Source: Dyadobacter sp. Leaf189 (GTDB lineage Bacteria; Bacteroidota; Bacteroidia; Cytophagales; Spirosomataceae). From it: a stretch of 64,000 nucleotides of DNA. The stretch is from assembly GCF_001424405.1 (NCBI RefSeq), contig NZ_LMPS01000006.1, positions 372,001 to 436,000 on the forward strand, in the 5' to 3' direction. The position numbers were made by a program, and so were the translations under genes. The notes under the pieces were generated by a model that was given only the letters and a program-made list of their open reading frames with translations, searched no databases and had not been told where the DNA came from. Of the stretch, positions 1 to 7,925 are shown piece after piece. How positions within the stretch are numbered: position 1 is the stretch's first letter; each line of letters opens with the position of its first letter.

Positions 1-421
1 GTACCATCGGTTTTTCACAATAAACATGTTTACCGGCAGCAAGGGAGGCTTTTGTGATATGGTCATGCCAATGATCAGGAGTAACTACCAGCACAGCATC
101 GATGTCCTTTTTGTCAAGAATTTCCCGGTAATCCCTTGTGGTGAAAATGTCTTTTCCGTAGAGTTCCTTCACCCTCGTCAACCGGCCATCGTACAGGTCG
201 GCCGCTGCAACGAACTCGGCACCGGTCCCGCTGCGCATTGCAGCTTTTGTGTCACTATGTCCCTGAATACCCATACCGATCGTAGCAAACCGGATTTTAT
301 CGTTGGGACTGATTTTTTTCAGGTCTTTGATAATATTAAATGGCTTGGCGACCGACTCTCCGGCCAGTAACACGGATGCGGCAGACATTTTTTGGAGGAA
401 CTTCCGGCGGGCAGGATTCAT
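1..421 (-). CDS. Gfo/Idh/MocA oxidoreductase, Tat-exported (partial, 3' end outside window)
   Basis: The reverse strand reads from ATG at 421 to the left edge, giving about 140 N-terminal residues. A twin-arginine leader (RRKFLQK, then a hydrophobic stretch) is followed by a Rossmann-type start (IRFATIGMGIQGH) and by VVTPDHWH and the family's EKPM motif near the edge. Members are NAD(P)-dependent sugar or polyol oxidoreductases, and Tat-exported ones usually carry their cofactor from the cytoplasm to the periplasm. The substrate cannot be told. The C-terminal domain with the catalytic Lys/His lies outside the window. Together with the DUF1080 and TIM-barrel genes nearby it suggests oxidation of sugars to keto forms, which is inference. 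Confidence 0.9.
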   Translation of the reverse strand, partial: MNPARRKFLQKMSAASVLLAGESVAKPFNIIKDLKKISPNDKIRFATIGMGIQGHSDTKAAMRSGTGAEFVAAADLYDGRLTRVKELYGKDIFTTRDYREILDKKDIDAVLVVTPDHWHDHITKASLAAGKHVYCEKPMV

Positions 422-508
422 GCTCAGTTCAGTGAAAAGGTGAAAGGATGTTTTTGCTAAAATAAACAATTAATGCTTTTTACAACATAATACAATCAAC
501 GAAGAACG

Positions 509-991
509 ATGGAAAAAGACGAAAGAAAAAAGCTCGTCAGCGAGCTTCAGACCCTGATAGAAAAAGGCAATGCGCACGTGACACTCTGGAATGCTATGGC
601 CGACCTGCCTGCTGAATTGCGAGGGGTAACACCTGAAAATTTGCCTTACAGTATCTGGCAGCTTGTAGAGCATCTGCGCATTACGCAAAAAGACATTCTC
701 GATTTCTCCGCCTCCGACGATTACCAGGAAATTGAATGGCCGAAAGATTACTGGACCGAGCCGCTGGAAGTTGTAAGTGACGAGCAATGGAATACCGCAT
801 TGGAACAGATCAGACAGGATCAGCAGACATTTATCCAGCTACTGAAAGACGATACACGCGACCTTTTTGCCACATTTCCCTGGGGTACCGGCCAGAACCT
901 TCTGCGGGAGGCGATGCTGATCGCGGACCATAATTCCTACCATACTGCCGAAATTGTCGTGCTGCGTAGGATCATGAATGCGTGGCATTGA
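509..991 (+). CDS. DinB-superfamily protein
   Basis: This 160-residue four-helix-bundle protein has two conserved histidine sites, LVEHLR in the N-terminal half and HNSYHTAEIV near the C-terminus. These match the three-His metal site of the DinB/YfiT superfamily. Members are metal-dependent thiol transferases or uncharacterised stress proteins. The length is typical, there is no signal peptide, and it probably acts in the cytoplasm. It converges on the DUF1080 gene with only six bases between the stop codons. The exact reaction cannot be assigned. Confidence 0.85.
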   Translation: MEKDERKKLVSELQTLIEKGNAHVTLWNAMADLPAELRGVTPENLPYSIWQLVEHLRITQKDILDFSASDDYQEIEWPKDYWTEPLEVVSDEQWNTALEQIRQDQQTFIQLLKDDTRDLFATFPWGTGQNLLREAMLIADHNSYHTAEIVVLRRIMNAWH

Positions 992-997
992 CCGCTT

Positions 998-1636
998 TCA
1001 AAGCTCCTCAATCCAAATGTCTTTGTAGTACACTTTGGCTTTGCCGCCACCGTGGATCTGCAATGCGATGAGTCCCTTTTGCGGAATGGATTTGTCCGGC
1101 TCCGTGTAGTCAACCGTTTGCGTTCCATTCAGAAAAATCTGAATGCGCCCGTTGCGGCTGTGCACTTCGTAGTCGTTCCATTCATTCCGTTTCAGGATTT
1201 TTTCGATGAGCATTGAGTCTGGCGAGATCAATGTCTTGTTACGGCGGGATTCATCATATAAGCTGGCCCAAAACTTGTCGCCCAGGTCAGCCTGGTAGCC
1301 GATCATTTCATACGCAGGATCTTTGGACCTTACGCTGTGAAACTGTACACCTGTATTGATAAAACCTTCATTGCCGGTAAGCTTGAACTTCACTTTCAGG
1401 ATAAAGTTGGCGTATGGTTTTCTGGTACATAAAAATTCATTGTGCGGCACCGTCTCGGTAAGCGAGCCGCCCGCAATGGCGCCATCCTCTATCTTCCAGG
1501 TTTTTACCGTATCTCCTTCCCATCCATTGAATGTCCTGCCGTCAAACAGCGGAACGGACTTCTTTGCAGGCGCGACCATGCAGCCCACAAAAAGGAGCGC
1601 AGCAGCAGCAAGCGGGTACAATGCGTTTTTTGACAT
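998..1636 (-). CDS. DUF1080 (3-keto-disaccharide hydrolase-type) lipoprotein
   Basis: The protein has 212 residues. I chose ATG 1636 over an earlier possible start at 1690 because TTGGAGGTT lies directly upstream, a clear Shine-Dalgarno site that is not common in this phylum. Residues 1-19 form a lipoprotein signal ending LFVGC. The rest is one LamG/concanavalin-like DUF1080 domain with typical FDGRTFNGWEG, GVQFHSVRS and NEWNDYEVHSRNGRIQIFLNG segments. DUF1080 proteins are annotated as 3-keto-disaccharide hydrolases that act on sugars already oxidised at C3. Location is inferred to be periplasmic or outer-membrane anchored. It could work with the Gfo/Idh/MocA oxidoreductases in this window, but that is not shown. 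Confidence 0.9.
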   Translation of the reverse strand: MSKNALYPLAAAALLFVGCMVAPAKKSVPLFDGRTFNGWEGDTVKTWKIEDGAIAGGSLTETVPHNEFLCTRKPYANFILKVKFKLTGNEGFINTGVQFHSVRSKDPAYEMIGYQADLGDKFWASLYDESRRNKTLISPDSMLIEKILKRNEWNDYEVHSRNGRIQIFLNGTQTVDYTEPDKSIPQKGLIALQIHGGGKAKVYYKDIWIEEL

Positions 1637-1787
1637 AACCTCCAATTTTTTTCGTTTCCCGAAATCCACATTTGTAAAAGCCACGTACACTTAGGCTATA
1701 CTATGACGATATTGCAGAAGTACGGTCGCGTTCGGTGCCAACATTTAATAAATTCTCTGCGCGACCTTCTTGACTGCAGTTAGCCAG

Positions 1788-1814
1788 TTTGTATTTTTAC
1801 CAAAAGTAAGTTTG
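1788..1814 (+). promoter_or_regulatory. Possible Bacteroidota promoter for the PAS histidine kinase
   Basis: TTTG at 1788-1791 and TAAGTTTG at 1807-1814 match the -33 and -7 elements, but only 15 bases separate them instead of about 19. The -7 box is perfect and lies about 43 bases before the ATG at 1857. Confidence 0.35.
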
Positions 1815-1856
1815 CTACCAGTAGCAACACTGCATACCCTAGCATTTGAATTTCTT

Positions 1857-4262
1857 ATGATTGACACCTTGAACAGCCAACAAAACGATTTATTGGTTGC
1901 TGCTGAACGTTTTGAACTTGTTGCGAAGGCTACCCACGACGTAATCTGGGATTGGGACCTGGAAAATGATACAGTATGGTGGAATGAAGGAATGGTCCAG
2001 ATTTTCGGCCACACTCCCCAAACCCTTGAACCCGGTTCTGAATCCTGGCACAATAACATTCATCCGGAAGACCAGGAAAGAGTTGTAAAGAAAATACATG
2101 ACATAATTGACAGCGGCGGCACCAAGTGGTCCGACTATTACCGATTCCGGAAAGGAGATGGTACCTACGCCCACGTGCATGATCGCGGTTACACCATCCA
2201 GAAAGATGGTAAGCCTGTACGAATGCTGGGATCTATGATGGACATTACAGAACAGCTCAGATTGGAAGAGGCCAGACGCGAAAGCGAAGAGAACCTGAAA
2301 TTCGCCTTGCACGCGGCGGACCTGGGTACCTGGAACTTCGATCCGGCTACCCAGAAAATCGTTGCAAATGAGCGTTGTAAAGAGCTGTACGGAAACCCTG
2401 ACGAAGAAGAATTCGAATTTGGCCAGGTTATCAAATACATTCATCCTGACGATTTACAAAAGGTCAGCGAAGCGGTATCCGACGCATTGGACCCACAAGT
2501 AAGAGCGCCTTATGAAGTCCGGTACCGGACCATTGGCGCAAAAGACAATGTACTGCGCTGGCTGCATTGCAAGGGGCAGGCTTATTTCACACCGGAGGGT
2601 GTACCTTACCGTTTTGCAGGGATTACCAGGGAGATTACCGAAGAAGTGATCAGGCAGGAAAAGATCAGCTGGGCTGACAAACAAGCTGCGATGAGCATTG
2701 AAGGCTCCGGCGCGGGCTCCTTCCTGGTTGATCCTGACACGGACGAGATCATTTACTCGCCCACCATGGCGCGGATCCTGACAGGAAATGAAAACCGGCA
2801 TATTACCAGGAGTGTTTTCATTGATCACGTGCATCCGGAAGATATCCGCATCCGTGAAGAAGCCTATGAGGTTGCCGCAAAAACGGGCGAGCTCAGGTAT
2901 GAAGCGCGGTTTATCTGGGTAGACAAGTCAGTTCACTGGGTGCGGGTGATCGGGCAGTACCTGTTTGACAGCAACGGAAAACCGGCGACGCTTTCAGGGA
3001 TCGTCATGGATATTTCTGACCGGATTGATTCGGAACTGCGGCTTCGGACAAGCGAGGAACATCTGCGAACACTGATCGCACAGGCGCCTGTGGCTACCAC
3101 GCTGTTTGTCGGTCCCGAATTCATCATTGACCTACCCAATGCAGCAATGCTCAAACTCTGGGGAAAAGGCGATACCGTAATCGGCAAGCCACTCAGTGAA
3201 GCATTACCAGAGCTGAAAGGCCAGCCTTTTCTGGATATCCTCGAAAGAATTTACAGAACCGGCGAAGCCCATTCCGAGCAGGGTGCACGCGGCGAGATTG
3301 TGGTGGACGGTATTCTGCAGACATTTTACTACGACTATACATACAAGCCACTGAGAAATACAGATGGTGAAATTTATGCGATACTTGATATGGCAGTGGA
3401 CGTAACCGAGCAGGTGAAGTCCCGGCAGGCGCTGGAAAAAAGTGAGGAAAGATACCGGCAGCTGGCCAGTGAGCTGGAAGGAAGAGTGCAGCAACGCACC
3501 GCAGAACTGAACCAGACCAATGCAGAACTGATCAACTCAAATAACAATTTGCAGCAATTTGCCTACGCGGCCAGTCACGATATGCAGGAGCCGCTGCGCA
3601 AAATCCAGTCTTTCGGGTCGCGACTGCAAATGCTCTATGCAAAAGAGCTGGACGAGAATGGTGCGTTTATGCTCAACCGGATCCAGGATGCTTCCAAAAG
3701 GATGTCGGTGATGATCGATGATTTGCTGGCCTACTCGCGCCTTACGACCAGAGATGCCGAGATGACAGCTGTGAACCTGAAGGGGATCGTCAGCAACGTT
3801 TTGGCAGATCTGGAGATCTCCATTCAGGAGCATGAGACCGAAATCGTCGTGAATGAAATGCCCGAAGTACATGGGAATGCATTGCAGCTGACGCAATTAC
3901 TACAAAACCTGGTAAGCAATGCAATCAAATACCGAAAAACCGACGTGCCTTCCAGAATCGAATTGTCGTACAGGGATGCAACCGAGGCCGAGCTTTCGAC
4001 AATCCCGAAACTACTCGAAGACCACGGCTATATCAGGCTTGAAGTATCCGATAACGGAATTGGTTTCGACGAAACGCATTTAGACCGCATTTTTCAGATG
4101 TTCCAGCGCCTCCATGGCAGAAGTGAATTTTCAGGATCAGGGATCGGACTGGCTTTGTGTAAAAAGGTTGCGCAGAACCACCACGGCTACATTACCGCAA
4201 CAAGTACGGTAGGCGCTGGATCTACATTCATTGTTTTTTTACCAAAATCATCAAAAAAGTAA
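1857..4262 (+). CDS. Multi-PAS soluble sensor histidine kinase
   Basis: The start is placed at ATG 1857 (801 residues), because the in-frame sequence before it lacks family features. Four PAS/PAC units cover about residues 15-525; typical PAC ends include GSMMDITEQ, FAGITREITEE and LSGIVMDISDR. A short coil leads to a HisKA domain with the phospho-acceptor His in ASHDMQEPLRK near residue 560. The HATPase domain shows an N box (LVSNAIKYRK), DNGIGF and GSGIGLALCKKV. No transmembrane segment or receiver domain is present, so it should sense intracellular or redox/light-type cues and pass phosphate to an unlinked regulator. No response regulator is adjacent. Its stop codon lies in the terminator stem shared with the convergent gene. 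Confidence 0.92.
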   Translation: MIDTLNSQQNDLLVAAERFELVAKATHDVIWDWDLENDTVWWNEGMVQIFGHTPQTLEPGSESWHNNIHPEDQERVVKKIHDIIDSGGTKWSDYYRFRKGDGTYAHVHDRGYTIQKDGKPVRMLGSMMDITEQLRLEEARRESEENLKFALHAADLGTWNFDPATQKIVANERCKELYGNPDEEEFEFGQVIKYIHPDDLQKVSEAVSDALDPQVRAPYEVRYRTIGAKDNVLRWLHCKGQAYFTPEGVPYRFAGITREITEEVIRQEKISWADKQAAMSIEGSGAGSFLVDPDTDEIIYSPTMARILTGNENRHITRSVFIDHVHPEDIRIREEAYEVAAKTGELRYEARFIWVDKSVHWVRVIGQYLFDSNGKPATLSGIVMDISDRIDSELRLRTSEEHLRTLIAQAPVATTLFVGPEFIIDLPNAAMLKLWGKGDTVIGKPLSEALPELKGQPFLDILERIYRTGEAHSEQGARGEIVVDGILQTFYYDYTYKPLRNTDGEIYAILDMAVDVTEQVKSRQALEKSEERYRQLASELEGRVQQRTAELNQTNAELINSNNNLQQFAYAASHDMQEPLRKIQSFGSRLQMLYAKELDENGAFMLNRIQDASKRMSVMIDDLLAYSRLTTRDAEMTAVNLKGIVSNVLADLEISIQEHETEIVVNEMPEVHGNALQLTQLLQNLVSNAIKYRKTDVPSRIELSYRDATEAELSTIPKLLEDHGYIRLEVSDNGIGFDETHLDRIFQMFQRLHGRSEFSGSGIGLALCKKVAQNHHGYITATSTVGAGSTFIVFLPKSSKK

Positions 4263-4289
4263 GCTGCTTAACCCAGCAGCTTACTTTTT
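4254..4289. terminator. Bidirectional terminator containing both stop codons
   Basis: A perfect 15-bp stem (AAAAAGTAAGCTGCT, 4254-4268, with its complement at 4275-4289) has a 6-base loop, with A-rich and T-rich ends. The TAA of the kinase (4260-4262) and the stop of the GNAT gene (4281-4283) both lie inside the stem, so one hairpin serves both convergent genes. Confidence 0.9.
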
Positions 4290-4571
4290 CCAGATATCTT
4301 CAAACTGGTCAGGGTGCCTGCGAAACTGCAAATGCACGTACTCGCAAAGCGGCAGGACTTGCAGGCTTTCTTTCCGGGCATAACTCACCATTTCATCAAA
4401 CATCTGCTTTGCCAGACCCTTGCCTTCCAGCTCAGGATCCACCTCGGTATGGTATACTGTCAACACGGTATCGCTCACACCGATCACCATTTCCCCGACC
4501 TGTTTGCCACTCTCCTCCAAATAAAACGCGCCACGCTTGCGGGCATCCAGTTTCAATTTTACTTCGCTCAT
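4281..4571 (-). CDS. Small GNAT-family N-acetyltransferase (YjdJ-like)
   Basis: The 96-residue protein matches the short YjdJ/Gcn5-like acetyltransferase family. It has a YHTEVDPELEGKGLA acetyl-CoA loop near residue 40 and a C-terminal YVHLQFRRHPDQFEDIW segment that is highly typical of this group. It starts nine bases after the stop of the upstream TIM-barrel gene, so the two are probably cotranscribed. The acceptor substrate of this family is unknown, and the link to sugar metabolism is only positional. Confidence 0.88.
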   Translation of the reverse strand: MSEVKLKLDARKRGAFYLEESGKQVGEMVIGVSDTVLTVYHTEVDPELEGKGLAKQMFDEMVSYARKESLQVLPLCEYVHLQFRRHPDQFEDIWKK

Positions 4572-4580
4572 AATTGTATT

Positions 4581-5495
4581 TTAAACGCCCTCCGCTACTT
4601 TCTTCATTTTAGCCAAACCAGTCTTCGCCACCAGCAATGCATCCTGCGCGTAGTAACCCTGGTTGAAAACTTCGAAAGACAGAATAACTGGCTTTTCAGG
4701 ATTTTTAAGATTTTTCAACAGGTCTTTTAATGGCGCCACTCCGTCACCGGCATAAATCCGGTCTGCATCCGTGATCGTTTCGCGTGGTGGCGTTGCCGGA
4801 TAATCGTTAATATGGAAAATCTCGACCAGCGGCTTGCCCACATCCTTTACACTATCCATGCCAGAGCCACCCTTGTGGAGGTGATATACATCCATCAGTA
4901 CCCGTGCAGAGGGGTGTGCGGCTTCCACAGCTACATATAACAGCTCACCTACCCTGCTCAGGTTTTTGGAGAAACCCCAGAGTTCAAGATGCGGCGTAAC
5001 ACCCGTTTTTTCGCCCAGCTCAAGAATGGCGCGGTACCGTTCTGCTACCTTTTTAAGATCGAGCGAGTCGCCGGTAGTAGCGCCCATCGGAGGTGCTGCC
5101 ACGCGCGTACAACCGATCGCCGCCAGCTGTTCCATTTCCAGTTTGAGCTGTTCAAGCGCCTTTCCCCTGGTGGTATTATCGTCTACAATCCAGGGAGCAA
5201 AGCCAATCGCATCTTCCACTTTCAACCCCAGGTCCTTTACAATCGCGCTGGCTTCTTTCAGCGAGCCGCCGTTTTTCAGGTAGTCCTGCAAGGTATTGAT
5301 CCAGATTTCCACAGAACCATAACCCGCCTGAGCAGCTACTTCGAGCTCCTTCCGGAAACCGAGCTTGTGGCCACGCAGTGTGCTCATATTAAGGGAATAT
5401 ATAAACGGCTCCTTCTTCTTAGCAGCAGCTTCAACAGGTAAAAGGCTCGTTCCGCTCACGGCTACAATAGAAGATAATGCTTCTCGGCGATTCAT
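4581..5495 (-). CDS. Exported sugar phosphate isomerase/epimerase-like TIM-barrel protein
   Basis: The start is placed at ATG 5495 (304 residues). The longer reading frame would run into the divergent VOC gene and lacks homology before MNRREALSS. The N-terminus (NRREALSS followed by a hydrophobic run) resembles a Tat leader. The rest is an AP-endonuclease-2-type TIM barrel. Candidate metal-binding residues lie in HLELWGF, VLMDVYHLH, EIFHINDYP and ILSFEVFNQ, the usual Glu/Asp/His/Glu pattern of the family. Such proteins isomerise or epimerise sugars, and exported ones are common in Bacteroidota carbohydrate loci. The substrate is unknown. The GNAT gene lies directly downstream. Confidence 0.88.
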   Translation of the reverse strand: MNRREALSSIVAVSGTSLLPVEAAAKKKEPFIYSLNMSTLRGHKLGFRKELEVAAQAGYGSVEIWINTLQDYLKNGGSLKEASAIVKDLGLKVEDAIGFAPWIVDDNTTRGKALEQLKLEMEQLAAIGCTRVAAPPMGATTGDSLDLKKVAERYRAILELGEKTGVTPHLELWGFSKNLSRVGELLYVAVEAAHPSARVLMDVYHLHKGGSGMDSVKDVGKPLVEIFHINDYPATPPRETITDADRIYAGDGVAPLKDLLKNLKNPEKPVILSFEVFNQGYYAQDALLVAKTGLAKMKKVAEGV

Positions 5496-5600
5496 AAATG
5501 TCTTGAATTGGGGAAAAAGGTTTAGTTGGTAAAGGTGGCCGCGGGAATTTTTTACCGCAACTAAATGTAAATTGCGCAACAAAACAAGACGGACTTTCTT

Positions 5601-6098
5601 ATGAAATTGGAAGGCTACACCCTGCCGGCACTGACACGTATCGGCCACGTACATTTGAAAGTCGCAGACCTGGAAAGAGCGCTCGACTTCTATTGCGGCC
5701 TGCTGGGCTTTGAGATCACAACCCGCTACGGCGACCAGGCCGTCTTCATTTCCGCAGGTGGCTATCACCATCACATCGGGCTGAATACGTGGTACAGCAA
5801 AGGCGCGGCGCCCGCTTCCCAGCACGGTGTCGGACTTTTTCACACGGCGATCCTGTATCCAACCCGCAAGGATCTTGCTTTGATTTTCAACAGATTACAA
5901 CAGGCACATTACCCGCTCACCGGCGCGAGTGATCACGGCGTTTCGGAGGCACTGTACCTCAATGATCCCGACGGGAATGGCGTTGAGCTTTACTGGGACC
6001 GTCCGCAGGAACAATGGAGCTACCTGCCAGATGGTTCGATCGAAATGTTTACCAGAAGCCTGAATATAACTGGATTGTTAGCGGAATTGAAGATATGA
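5601..6098 (+). CDS. VOC-family (glyoxalase/extradiol dioxygenase-like) protein
   Basis: The 165-residue protein has the paired beta-alpha-beta-beta-beta modules of the vicinal oxygen chelate fold. Module one starts IGHVHLKVADLERALDFYCGLLGF, and module two has LFHTAILYPTR and ends in LNDPDGNGVELYWDRP. Candidate metal ligands are His in GHVHLKV, His in LFHTAI and Glu in GVELYWD. It resembles CatE/YfiE-type dioxygenases, but VOC proteins also include isomerases and resistance proteins, so the reaction is open. It is divergent from the TIM-barrel gene and convergent with mazF, with seven bases between them. Confidence 0.85.
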   Translation: MKLEGYTLPALTRIGHVHLKVADLERALDFYCGLLGFEITTRYGDQAVFISAGGYHHHIGLNTWYSKGAAPASQHGVGLFHTAILYPTRKDLALIFNRLQQAHYPLTGASDHGVSEALYLNDPDGNGVELYWDRPQEQWSYLPDGSIEMFTRSLNITGLLAELKI

Positions 6099-6105
6099 AT
6101 GATTG

Positions 6106-6441
6106 CTAAACAAGAGCAAGATGAATCAACAGCGCCCTGTTTACTTCTTCCATTCTGGATTTGGCAATTGCTCCTAACCTACTGCGTATGCGCAGTTTGT
6201 CAATAGTCCTGACCTGATTTGCCTTGATTTTTGACTCACTTTTCAAACCTCCCTCTGATGACAAAAGTCTTACCTCAAAGGGATAAACCTTTGCAGTGCT
6301 CGAAGTAATCGGAAGTACTGTAATTGTTGATCCGTACTCGTTGTTTATGTCGTTTGAGACAATAAGTACAGGCCGTATTTTGGCAATTTCGCTGCCGACA
6401 ACTGGATTCAAATCTGCCCAGTAAATTTCGCCGCGCAGCAT
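6106..6441 (-). CDS. MazF/PemK-family mRNA interferase toxin
   Basis: The 111-residue protein opens with RGEIYWADLNPVVGSE and carries IRPVLIVSND and NQVRTIDKLRI. These are the hallmark segments of MazF endoribonucleases, with the catalytic Arg in the RPVLIVSND block and the second conserved site in the VRTIDK block. MazF toxins cleave mRNA at short sequence motifs and are neutralised by a labile antitoxin. The ATG follows the antitoxin stop codon directly (TAAATG), which indicates translational coupling. Length is normal for the family and nothing suggests inactivation. Confidence 0.93.
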   Translation of the reverse strand: MLRGEIYWADLNPVVGSEIAKIRPVLIVSNDINNEYGSTITVLPITSSTAKVYPFEVRLLSSEGGLKSESKIKANQVRTIDKLRIRSRLGAIAKSRMEEVNRALLIHLALV

Positions 6442-6663
6442 TTACAAATTGCCCATTTCAGATGGTGCGTATTCCCGGCATATATTGAGATCCTCCTCTG
6501 CCGTGGCGATATAACCTTCTTTTAAAAGGTTGTTTATATCGCCAGTCATTTCACGCGCGATCTTTTCCTTTAATGCTTCGCCTGCATACACAGCTTCGTG
6601 CTTATCGGAACGCTGTATATACTCAAAATCTGAATCCGAAATAGTTATCTCCAGAATTTTCAT
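6442..6663 (-). CDS. Antitoxin partner of MazF-type toxin
   Basis: This acidic protein has 73 residues. I chose ATG 6663 because a GTG at 6693 would start inside the promoter and operator palindrome. It opens MKILEITISDSDFEYI, an N-terminal pattern usual for Bacteroidota MazF antitoxins, and has a charged C-terminal half (EGYIATAEEDLNICREYAP) suited to wrapping the toxin. No named DNA-binding fold is evident by eye. The antitoxin role is inferred from size, order (antitoxin first, zero-gap toxin) and the operator overlapping its promoter. Confidence 0.8.
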   Translation of the reverse strand: MKILEITISDSDFEYIQRSDKHEAVYAGEALKEKIAREMTGDINNLLKEGYIATAEEDLNICREYAPSEMGNL

Positions 6664-6693
6664 GTGTGTATTTTTTATTTCAAAAATACACAC
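6664..6693 (-). promoter_or_regulatory. Operator-like perfect palindrome at the mazEF-type promoter
   Basis: Two 12-bp arms (GTGTGTATTTTT at 6664-6675 and its exact complement at 6682-6693) are separated by six bases. The palindrome touches the antitoxin ATG and overlaps the -7 box, as expected for autorepression by a toxin-antitoxin complex. It would also form a hairpin if transcribed. Confidence 0.8.
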
Positions 6694-6711
6694 TATTGCC
6701 TTACCAACAAA
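6681..6711 (-). promoter_or_regulatory. Bacteroidota promoter of the mazEF-like operon
   Basis: On the reverse strand TTTG (6711-6708) is followed after exactly 19 bases by TATTTTTG (6688-6681). This matches the TTTG-N19-TAnnTTTG consensus. The predicted transcript starts a few bases downstream, leaving a very short leader of about 12 bases before ATG 6663. Confidence 0.8.
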
Positions 6712-6732
6712 TTAGGTGCGGCCTTCAACAAT

Positions 6733-7875
6733 TTAATATTTCATCAGCAAAGTCAGCAGTTTCCGGTCAAGCTTTTGGCCGTGCCAATCCTCGTACGCCA
6801 CATCTTCGCGCCCGGAATTAAGCAGACCGAAATCGCCTGAAAATTCCCACAGCGCATAGCCGATCCCGTGCGACGTCAGGATACCCAGTACATCCCCGAA
6901 CCAGGCCAGGAAAACAGCGTGCGGCGTTTTCTTCCAGGCGCCGCTTTCGCCGCAATGCACCCCTACTCCCTTGTTGACGAGATCTATCCAGGGCTGGTAG
7001 AACTTTTCAAGCATTTCACGGCCGAGATATTGCTCCCCTACCTGCCCGGGCCATTTAGGTTCCGGCGCTTTATCGGGATCTTTCATTGCCCAGGGCGCTT
7101 TGTAATGCGAGATAATGCCCGGGTGATAGCCGCGACAGCTCTGCGCAATGTCGAGGTCGGCGAGCTCGGGAATGACATTGGAACCTCCGTTATTTCCATC
7201 GGCTACAATCAGGTGGTTCGGGTTCTCTTTTCTGATTGCCTGCTGCGCGCCTATTGCTACTTTTCTATACACATCGCCAGGTACCGCTGAGCGTTTTGAA
7301 TGCTGGTCATTCATATCTTCACGCATGCTCGGTTCGTTGAGCAGGTCGAAACTGATCTTTTTGGAGGAAGTATCCTTGTATTTTTTTGCCCACATATTCC
7401 AGTGGAAATAAAAAGCTTCCTGCGCCTTTTGATCAGTCCATAAATTATAAGGCTCGTGGAAACCCGCATTAATGCAGTACCCCGGCGCACGGTGCAGGTT
7501 CAGGCTCACGTGCATGTTGTATTTGTGCCCCAATGCAACGAGGTGATCTATTTTGTCGACCTGTTTTTCGTCAATGCTGTATACCTCTTCCGGCGTGATA
7601 TTCCGGCTTCGGTCAAATTTAAGATAGTAGGGATATGCGATGGGAATGCGTACAAAATCAAAGCCCCAGTCGCTCATCCATTTCAGCTGCTCTTCCGTGG
7701 TAGGCCTGCGCTGCTTGTCAGGCTCGGGACCGAAGAAATCGAGCAGATTGAAGCCTTTCCATTTGGGCAGCTTGTTCTTGGCAAGTTGCTTTTCTGCTAA
7801 AGCAAAACCGTCAGGTATTGTCATCCCGGCGGCTGCTATGATACTTGTGTTTTTGATGAATATCCTGCGGTGCAT
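6733..7875 (-). CDS. Glycoside hydrolase family 5 (cellulase-type), exported
   Basis: About 380 residues from ATG 7875; an ATG at 7911 is also possible and would add 12 residues. The N-terminus HRRIFIKNTSIIAAAG resembles a twin-arginine leader. The GH5 fold is supported by WGFDFVRIPIAYP early on, the acid/base segment FDLLNEPS, and the second Glu in VHCGESGAW near the C-terminus. This is a retaining TIM-barrel glycosidase of clan A. It may act on beta-glucans or other beta-glycosides, and the subfamily and substrate cannot be told from sequence alone. It lies 50 bases downstream of the BlaR1-like gene on the same strand, so read-through is possible. Confidence 0.85.
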   Translation of the reverse strand: MHRRIFIKNTSIIAAAGMTIPDGFALAEKQLAKNKLPKWKGFNLLDFFGPEPDKQRRPTTEEQLKWMSDWGFDFVRIPIAYPYYLKFDRSRNITPEEVYSIDEKQVDKIDHLVALGHKYNMHVSLNLHRAPGYCINAGFHEPYNLWTDQKAQEAFYFHWNMWAKKYKDTSSKKISFDLLNEPSMREDMNDQHSKRSAVPGDVYRKVAIGAQQAIRKENPNHLIVADGNNGGSNVIPELADLDIAQSCRGYHPGIISHYKAPWAMKDPDKAPEPKWPGQVGEQYLGREMLEKFYQPWIDLVNKGVGVHCGESGAWKKTPHAVFLAWFGDVLGILTSHGIGYALWEFSGDFGLLNSGREDVAYEDWHGQKLDRKLLTLLMKY

Positions 7876-7925
7876 TGCAAAGCTATCTTGATGTACTTCG
7901 TTAAAATACATCGTATAGCCCGTTT

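Noticed and set aside
5496-5843. N-terminal extension of the exported TIM-barrel gene
   Set aside because: It would overlap the divergent VOC gene, lacks homology, and a Tat-like leader begins at 5495.
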